DNA of 12,747 bases from an uncultured Bryobacterales bacterium (GTDB taxonomy: Bacteria; Acidobacteriota; Terriglobia; Bryobacterales; UBA6623). Shown one piece after another: positions 7,876 to 12,747 of this stretch. A model generated the notes under the pieces. The model was not told the DNA's origin and did not search any database. It worked only from the letters and a program-made list of their open reading frames with translations. The position numbers and the translations under genes are program-made. How positions within the stretch are numbered: the first letter of the stretch is position 1; each line of letters starts with the position of its first letter. The stretch is from assembly GCA_946887065.1 (NCBI GenBank), contig CAMPKL010000037.1:1-12747 (forward strand). Reading direction: 5' to 3'.

Positions 7876-8739
7876 TTAGTTGCCGGAACTCTCAAGCGTC
7901 TCGGTCGACCGTTTGTCGCCGCGAATCATCTCGATTTCAAAGACCGGCGGCGGGGCGGGCGCCATCGCAACCGGAGCCGGACGCGGCGCACGTTGCCGCA
8001 CCACCGGCGCAGGCTTCGAGACCAAGCCGGCGAAAAGGTCAGCCGTGCTTGTAATCTGCCTGTTCTCCGCGAGCTGCTCTTCATCGTCCTTCGGGTTCCG
8101 CAGGACCAGTTGAATACGGCCTTCCTGCGTGGCTAGAGTCAGCAAACGGGCGTCTTCCGGCTTGAGGAGCATATTCACAACGGGGACGTTCTGAGGCTGA
8201 CCATTCGCGTCGGCCTCCTGGCTGTGGCCCGTCGATAAGACAGTGACGTTCTCAAGCACCGTCGTCGTCAGGTTTTCGCTGCTGCCGCCGATGCCGTTAG
8301 CGGTCAACAGCACATCAACCTTCGAGCCGGGCAGGATAAATCCTGAGACGCCGCTGACCTGGTTCACGGCCACCGCAATGGCGCGGTAGCCCTGTTTGAT
8401 CAGGGGCGCCAGGCCGAAGCCGGCTCCTTTCTCGGTGACGCGGCCGGAGATGACCGGCTCGTTGGCGAGGATCTGTCCGGTAACGGAGCGATCGACAACG
8501 TCTTCAATGGCTTCAAATCCGCCTTGCGGAAAAGCGTTTACGGGATAGTCAATCAGCCGAACATCCTCGGCGGTGATCATCGCGCCCATGGGTAAGTCGG
8601 CTTTCGCGACAACAAGGGCCTTTTGATCCGCTTCAGCGCGGACCGGCCTCCTGCCTACCGTGATCTGGTAGAAGATCGCGGTGATAACGAGCGCGACTAG
8701 AATCGCGGCCAGAACTACTGTCAGTAGACGCTTGTCCAT
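7876..8739 (-). CDS. cpaB: Tad pilus periplasmic protein CpaB/RcpC (SAF domain)
   Basis: This 287-residue CpaB/RcpC protein is a periplasmic partner of the secretin, anchored by an N-terminal helix (about residues 5-25). The SAF domain covers about 41-102 (VVAKADLPMGAMITAEDVRL, 43-62), followed by the RcpC domain, about 112-218 (GYRAIAVAVNQVSGVSGFIL, 117-136; VVNMLLKPEDARLLTLATQE, 187-206). A Pro/Ala-rich, probably flexible linker (242-266) leads to the short tail FEIEMIRGDKRSTET (267-281). The ATG lies inside the end of tadV (19-base overlap), with GAGG 7 bases upstream, so translation is probably coupled. The length is usual. Confidence 0.93.
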   Translation of the reverse strand: MDKRLLTVVLAAILVALVITAIFYQITVGRRPVRAEADQKALVVAKADLPMGAMITAEDVRLIDYPVNAFPQGGFEAIEDVVDRSVTGQILANEPVISGRVTEKGAGFGLAPLIKQGYRAIAVAVNQVSGVSGFILPGSKVDVLLTANGIGGSSENLTTTVLENVTVLSTGHSQEADANGQPQNVPVVNMLLKPEDARLLTLATQEGRIQLVLRNPKDDEEQLAENRQITSTADLFAGLVSKPAPVVRQRAPRPAPVAMAPAPPPVFEIEMIRGDKRSTETLESSGN

Positions 8740-9209
8740 AACTCTTCCTCACTCAAGAACGAGATCAATACGCCCAGGCTGATTGCCGGCGCGTAGGGAA
8801 TTGACTCTTTGCGAACCGACTGTTTGGAGCCGTCCGCTTCCGGCTGCACCACCTGGCGCAACTTCCTGTAGGCAACGTAGATCAGGGCGATCACGCCTCC
8901 GACCATGGCTGCAAACACTGCCGCATTCACGATCTGCCTCTGGCCCAAAATCGCGCCAAACGCAGCCATCAACTTAATGTCTCCGCCGCCCATCCCGCCA
9001 AGCAGGAAGAAGATCAGAAACACCGCAAAACCAATCACCGCTCCGAGCAGAGAGGAGCCCAGTCCCGACCAGCCCTGCAATACCGTTTGGGCCACAAGAC
9101 CGGCGACCAGCCCGAACAAGCACAGCCAATTGGAAATCGTCCGGCTCCGTAGGTCTTCCACGGTCGCCAAACCTCCCACTGTCATGCTCAGTCCTACAAG
9201 CCACAACAT
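8721..9209 (-). CDS. cpaA: Prepilin peptidase CpaA/TadV (A24 family)
   Basis: This 162-residue polytopic inner-membrane aspartyl protease of family A24 should cleave the leader of Flp prepilin and pseudopilins. The two catalytic aspartates are visible: D19 in EDLRSRTISNW (18-28) and D77 in GGGDIKLMAAFGA (74-86). The protein is the short form without the methyltransferase half, which is usual for Tad loci. Hydrophobic segments lie at about 3-17, 28-46, 52-72, 94-113 and 138-152. The ATG at 9209 has a GGAGAGGG-type site 10-11 bases upstream. It is the first gene of the Tad cluster here and overlaps cpaB by 19 bases. No Flp pilin gene precedes it, unlike in many Tad loci. Confidence 0.94.
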   Translation of the reverse strand: MLWLVGLSMTVGGLATVEDLRSRTISNWLCLFGLVAGLVAQTVLQGWSGLGSSLLGAVIGFAVFLIFFLLGGMGGGDIKLMAAFGAILGQRQIVNAAVFAAMVGGVIALIYVAYRKLRQVVQPEADGSKQSVRKESIPYAPAISLGVLISFLSEEELWTSVY

Positions 9210-9261
9210 CGCTGCTCAATCCCTCTCCACGGGCCTAAACCCTATTACGGGGTGACACTCC

Positions 9262-9289
9262 ATTTCTAGAGCATTGTCAAATTCGTCAA
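9262..9289 (-). promoter_or_regulatory. Weak candidate sigma-70-type promoter before the Tad genes
   Basis: In the 113-base gap between the membrane protein gene and tadV, the minus strand has TTGACG (9289-9284) and, 16 bases on, AGAAAT (9267-9262). A second TTGACA (9280-9275) overlaps but has no good -10 at 17 bases. The TTGAC element is repeated 9 bases apart. The -10 match is poor (3 of 6), so this is only a candidate for separate transcription of the Tad operon. Confidence 0.2.
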
Positions 9290-9322
9290 CATTCACCGAA
9301 CGCACCGGTTTTGGGGGTTTCC

Positions 9323-11041
9323 TTACTTAAGCGAGCCTAAGAGGATTCCCCCGGGTCTTAAAACGCCATCCTTAGAACTCCCAGGACTAACTTCAAATCC
9401 CTGCCTTACAGTGGTTTGCGCACTAACCGGGGCCGCTCTTTTTTCCAGATAGACGGCGAATCCATCGTCGTATACCACCTGCCATTCGGGACTCTGTTTG
9501 AGAGCCGTGGTAAGCGCCCAATCAAGTGGAACCAGAGCCGCCTGAAAGTCATACTTTCTCAGCACCTCCTCGGTTTTCCAGTCGGAAACGAGGATGCTCA
9601 TGTAGTCGTCGCGAATCTCGGGAGCGTAAAAATCGCTTCTGCCGTCGATGAAAGTTAGATAGTTTGGGAACAAGCGGTATATCAGGTAATCACCCCATTG
9701 ATCGCTTGTTAGTACCCGTTGTCCGCTAAGGCGTTCGCCTAGGGCTTCCACGGCAACGGTTGGGAAGCGCACTTCGGGGAACGCGGCATTCCAGCGTTCC
9801 TCTCCCGAACGGGCGTTCAGGGTCATCGCCACGAACACGACTCCGGCAATCGGGAGCCAGCCCAGAGCCGGTCCTTGCTCGGAAACGCGGCCGCCCTCGG
9901 CCCCATAGTCCTTGCCTAGATCTTCTAGTACTTGGGCTAGACTCCAACCGCTCTTGGAGGCGACCTGGATCAACCGGGTCAGCTCCATCGCGATGTACGG
10001 CAAAGCCACGATCGCGAACAGCGGAGCATGACGAACAGACGTCAGGCAGGCGTGCGCCCAAGCCGCCATTAGCAAAGGCCGGACGAACTCTCCTCGGCGC
10101 ACCATGAATCCCGCCACGAAAAACGAGGCGAAGATCATGACTTCGAGCACGCGCATGCTTTCGGTACGGAAGCGGGGCGACTGGAACTCTTGGACGTGAT
10201 CGAGGATGAAGTCCGATTGCAGATAACTGCCGACGTGCGAATGCAGTTCAAGACCGTAAGGATTGATGCTCGTAGCGGCTAAGCACAGCCCGCACACGAG
10301 CAGGTAGCGCTTTGCCGAGGAGGGGATGTAGAACTTCCAGCCTTCCTTCTGCACTTGCCGCCAGACGTCTTCCAGTCCCGTTCCCGCGGCGAAAATGCCG
10401 GTTGTGACGATCAGTGCGACCCACCCGCCATGCAGATTGGTCCACAAAGCGCCCATGGGAATCAGCAGCCAAACCTTCCAACTTTGTTTGCGGCGATCGG
10501 CCTCCAGCAGCCAGAGCGTCGCGATCAGAAAGCCCCAGGTAAACATGTGCGGCCTAGCGAGCCAGTGCACGCTCGACACGGAACAAATCAGCAGCATCGA
10601 CAAGATTGCAACCACAACGTTGACTCGGAGCCACAGCATGTAGCGAACGAGCATGCTCGCCGTCAGGGCAATAACAGCGCCGGCCAACAGAACAACGCCT
10701 TCCAGTCCATCCAGTTGGTGTGCGGCTCCAAGGATCACGTCAGCCAGCCATTCCCAGGCAAACCACACCTTGCCGGCCATCGTGAACGAGAACGGATCCG
10801 TGGTCGGAAGATGACCGTTGGCGAGGAACATCTCGCCCAGCCGAATGTGCCATCCCGCGTCGCCGTCTCCCAACAGCGCGACGGCGCCGGATTGGCCCCA
10901 GAAGAGCCAACAAAGGACTGCCGCGAAGGCCCAGTCCGAAAGGCTCGGCAAAAGCCAGCCCGCCAGCCCCGCGGAGGACTGCTTGGAGGCCGCAACATTC
11001 CCGGCGGCGCTTGGAGCGGTCATACTGCTTTCGCTTGGCAT
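9323..11041 (-). CDS. Multi-pass membrane protein, probable GT-C-type glycosyltransferase-like
   Basis: The frame encodes 572 residues from the ATG at 11041. About ten hydrophobic segments fill residues 35-410. An acidic first loop, GDGDAGWHIRLGEMF (58-72), follows the first helix, and a later EWLADV (97-102) adds acidic residues. This layout fits the GT-C fold, in which a loop aspartate near the start is catalytic, but the family is not named with certainty. Residues about 427-537 form a soluble C-terminal domain with DQWGDYLIY (447-455) and FIDGRSDFY (464-472), found in similar uncharacterised membrane proteins. The start is uncertain: TTG at 11125 would give 600 residues and ATG at 11023 would give 566; none has a good ribosome binding site. 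It follows the other membrane protein gene on the same strand and precedes tadV. A role in glycosylating exported or surface material is inferred only. Confidence 0.75.
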   Translation of the reverse strand: MPSESSMTAPSAAGNVAASKQSSAGLAGWLLPSLSDWAFAAVLCWLFWGQSGAVALLGDGDAGWHIRLGEMFLANGHLPTTDPFSFTMAGKVWFAWEWLADVILGAAHQLDGLEGVVLLAGAVIALTASMLVRYMLWLRVNVVVAILSMLLICSVSSVHWLARPHMFTWGFLIATLWLLEADRRKQSWKVWLLIPMGALWTNLHGGWVALIVTTGIFAAGTGLEDVWRQVQKEGWKFYIPSSAKRYLLVCGLCLAATSINPYGLELHSHVGSYLQSDFILDHVQEFQSPRFRTESMRVLEVMIFASFFVAGFMVRRGEFVRPLLMAAWAHACLTSVRHAPLFAIVALPYIAMELTRLIQVASKSGWSLAQVLEDLGKDYGAEGGRVSEQGPALGWLPIAGVVFVAMTLNARSGEERWNAAFPEVRFPTVAVEALGERLSGQRVLTSDQWGDYLIYRLFPNYLTFIDGRSDFYAPEIRDDYMSILVSDWKTEEVLRKYDFQAALVPLDWALTTALKQSPEWQVVYDDGFAVYLEKRAAPVSAQTTVRQGFEVSPGSSKDGVLRPGGILLGSLK

Positions 11042-11189
11042 CACTGAATCGTTGGCCGTCGTGGCAGCTAGGTCCTTGGGAATCAAGAGATTGCGATCTA
11101 TCGCCCCGTGACGCCGCAAGAGCAAGTATCGAGCAGCGGGAGCATCTGAGGAATTAAACGACTCGCCTTAGAGACACCTATCAAAAGCC

Positions 11190-12747
11190 CTATTCAGCGG
11201 CTCGGCTTAGCGAAACGTCCGCGGCGTGAACTCGGACCGTTCCGTTAGCGCTTTCGAATACGACGGGCCAGTTCCGCAAAAGCTCCGCGGTGGCGGTCTT
11301 TAACTGGGGCCCGGCGTAGTCGAGTTCGAAGTCATCGTCCGACACGATCCAGTAGCGCGCGTTCAGGGCGGCGGCGGTGTCTCCTATGCGGGCGATGTCG
11401 CGCTTCATGGCATCCTCGTCTTGTTTGAAGAAAGGTTCGGTGGAGCAAATGAACGGCCTCATTCCTTGAGCGCCCGTATGCAGGTACAACAGCGCGTCTT
11501 CGTAGCTGATGACGGGGCCTTTCTCACTGGAATTTTCTAGCCAGGAATAGGCCTCTCGTTTTGCGGCCAGTGTCTTTTCGCGGTACGCGGTAACGGAATG
11601 CAAACCGGCGGGGACGAGCACTGCGTAGCGCCAGGCTCCATTCAGCACCAACGCAGATAGCGCCAGCCCAAAGAAGCCGGCCGCAATCCGCTGGTCGAGT
11701 TGACCCGGTTGCGCGAACACTTTCTTGATCCCTCCGCCTAGACGGCCCAGTTCGACGGCGGCGCCAACCAGGAACAGCGGCATGAAGGCCAGCCAAAAGC
11801 GCGACATCAGGGTGTAGTTCCACAACAAGATGAACGGCACATAGCAAATCGCCATCCAATGGATCGAGGAATAGCCGCAGTTCTTCGCCCGCACGAAGAC
11901 GCCATGCAGGATAGCCGCCGAGATCGCGACGGCCGTGGTCTGCATGTACATGCTGGCCATGCCTTCGGCGTTGTATAGAAAAACGTCGACGGCAGGGAAT
12001 TTCAGCAGCTCAAGGCCGTTGAACTGCACTTGAGCCCAAAGTACATCCAGGGAGGGTACTGAAAGCTTCCAGAACGCGACGTAGTCCGTGTAGAACAGCC
12101 AAGTCTGATCAAAACCGCTGACCGCGCTCTTGGGGGCGGAACCGCCGACGGACCAGCCCGACAGCAGCCGCCGCGCCAACGGCAACACTGCGAGGCAGGT
12201 CGCCGCGCCGGCAAGATAACGGCGGTTCGCTATCGCAAAGACAAACAGGCCGCCGAGAATCGCCACGCCAAGAGTGCGCGTCGACATCGCCAGCCACGCC
12301 AGGGCGATCGCCGCGAACCACCAGCTCCAGAACGAACTCGTCCGCTGAAGGACCGCGCGGTCGGCGGCCAGCACGGCAAGGAGCGTTAAGGCTGCGAAGA
12401 GAACGTCACTGAGCAGCAGATTCGTCCAAAGAATGGTGTAGGGATTCAGGGCGAAGATCGCCGCCAACCCCAGCGCCTCCTTGCGGCTCGAACCCAGGCG
12501 CCGGAAAACGCCTACCGCGGCGAGCACGAGAACGACGCCGAACCCGACGTTCATCGCCCAAGCCCAGGAGAGATTGGCGGGAAACTCAGGCTGGACGCGC
12601 CAAACCAGAGAAAGCAACAGAGGATACAGCGGAGGATATTTGGTTTGGGCCGGCGACTCCGGAAGATTGGGCAAGACGTTGCCGTCGCCCGCCGCCAAAG
12701 CCTTGGCCGCCGTGAAATAGAGGGTATCGTCGTGGTAGGCTCCGAAC
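11190..12747 (-). CDS. Multi-pass membrane glycosyltransferase-like protein (GT-C/GT39 type), N-terminus cut by window edge
   Basis: The frame is open from the right edge: 518 residues are visible before the stop at 11190-11192 and the first helix lies outside the window. The first visible residues include YHDDTLYF (4-11), the acidic pair expected in the first periplasmic loop of GT-C enzymes such as ArnT/PMT relatives, followed by TKYPPLYP (35-42), a phrase common in that group. About nine hydrophobic segments follow. The last 130 or so residues form a soluble domain (GPVISYEDALLYLHTG; ARYWIVSDDDFELDYAG). Such enzymes move sugars from polyprenyl-phosphate carriers to lipids or proteins outside the inner membrane; the donor and acceptor here cannot be told. 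A TTG at 12698 is an internal codon, not the start. It is 148 bases upstream of the next gene on the same strand. Confidence 0.8.
   Translation of the reverse strand, partial: FGAYHDDTLYFTAAKALAAGDGNVLPNLPESPAQTKYPPLYPLLLSLVWRVQPEFPANLSWAWAMNVGFGVVLVLAAVGVFRRLGSSRKEALGLAAIFALNPYTILWTNLLLSDVLFAALTLLAVLAADRAVLQRTSSFWSWWFAAIALAWLAMSTRTLGVAILGGLFVFAIANRRYLAGAATCLAVLPLARRLLSGWSVGGSAPKSAVSGFDQTWLFYTDYVAFWKLSVPSLDVLWAQVQFNGLELLKFPAVDVFLYNAEGMASMYMQTTAVAISAAILHGVFVRAKNCGYSSIHWMAICYVPFILLWNYTLMSRFWLAFMPLFLVGAAVELGRLGGGIKKVFAQPGQLDQRIAAGFFGLALSALVLNGAWRYAVLVPAGLHSVTAYREKTLAAKREAYSWLENSSEKGPVISYEDALLYLHTGAQGMRPFICSTEPFFKQDEDAMKRDIARIGDTAAALNARYWIVSDDDFELDYAGPQLKTATAELLRNWPVVFESANGTVRVHAADVSLSRAAE

Noticed and set aside
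10355..11047. A 230-residue plus-strand frame opposite the GT-C-like gene
   Set aside because: It is antisense to a convincing multi-pass membrane protein, and its composition (Gln, Arg, His, Asn) is typical of a shadow frame.
1..12747. CRISPR arrays, tRNA or rRNA genes, insertion sequences, attachment sites
   Set aside because: No regularly spaced repeats, no tRNA- or rRNA-like stretches, no transposase or integrase frames and no flanking inverted repeats were seen.

Overview
The window is GC-rich bacterial DNA in which every gene I can support lies on the minus strand, so genes are read from high to low coordinates. Its core is a compact Flp/Tad (tight adherence, type IVc) pilus assembly and secretion module. 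The style of the proteins suggests Acidobacteriota, perhaps the Bryobacterales/Solibacter group. This rests on the large secreted beta-propeller protein at the left end, which resembles proteins I remember from that group, and on the general look of the Tad and membrane proteins. It is inference, not a database result.

Layout in transcription order. (1) 12747-11190: the C-terminal part of a large multi-pass membrane protein of GT-C glycosyltransferase type, cut by the right edge. (2) 11041-9323: a second large multi-pass membrane protein with a soluble C-terminal domain, probably also GT-C-like. (3) A gap of about 110 bases with only weak promoter-like hexamers. (4) 9209-1891: seven Tad genes in the order cpaA/tadV (prepilin peptidase), cpaB/rcpC, cpaC/rcpA (secretin), cpaE/tadZ, cpaF/tadA (ATPase), tadB and tadC (inner-membrane platform). 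Gaps are 9 to 49 bases, and tadV overlaps cpaB by 19 bases, as in a single operon. (5) 1854-1753: a 33-residue single-helix membrane protein with a very strong ribosome binding site, 36 bases after tadC. (6) A 242-base gap holding a near-perfect 10-bp hairpin. (7) 1510-1: the N-terminal 503 residues of a secreted beta-propeller/Ig-like protein, cut by the left edge.

How they work together: CpaA/TadV cleaves prepilins. CpaF/TadA powers assembly through the TadB/TadC platform. CpaE/TadZ probably places the machine in the cell. CpaC forms the outer-membrane pore, with CpaB as its periplasmic partner. The Flp pilin, the pseudopilins TadE/F/G and the TPR protein TadD are not in the window. The secretion engine is therefore here, but its substrate must be encoded elsewhere. 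The flanking GT-C-like genes and the secreted propeller protein could supply or modify surface material for the same system, but this is only inferred from position.
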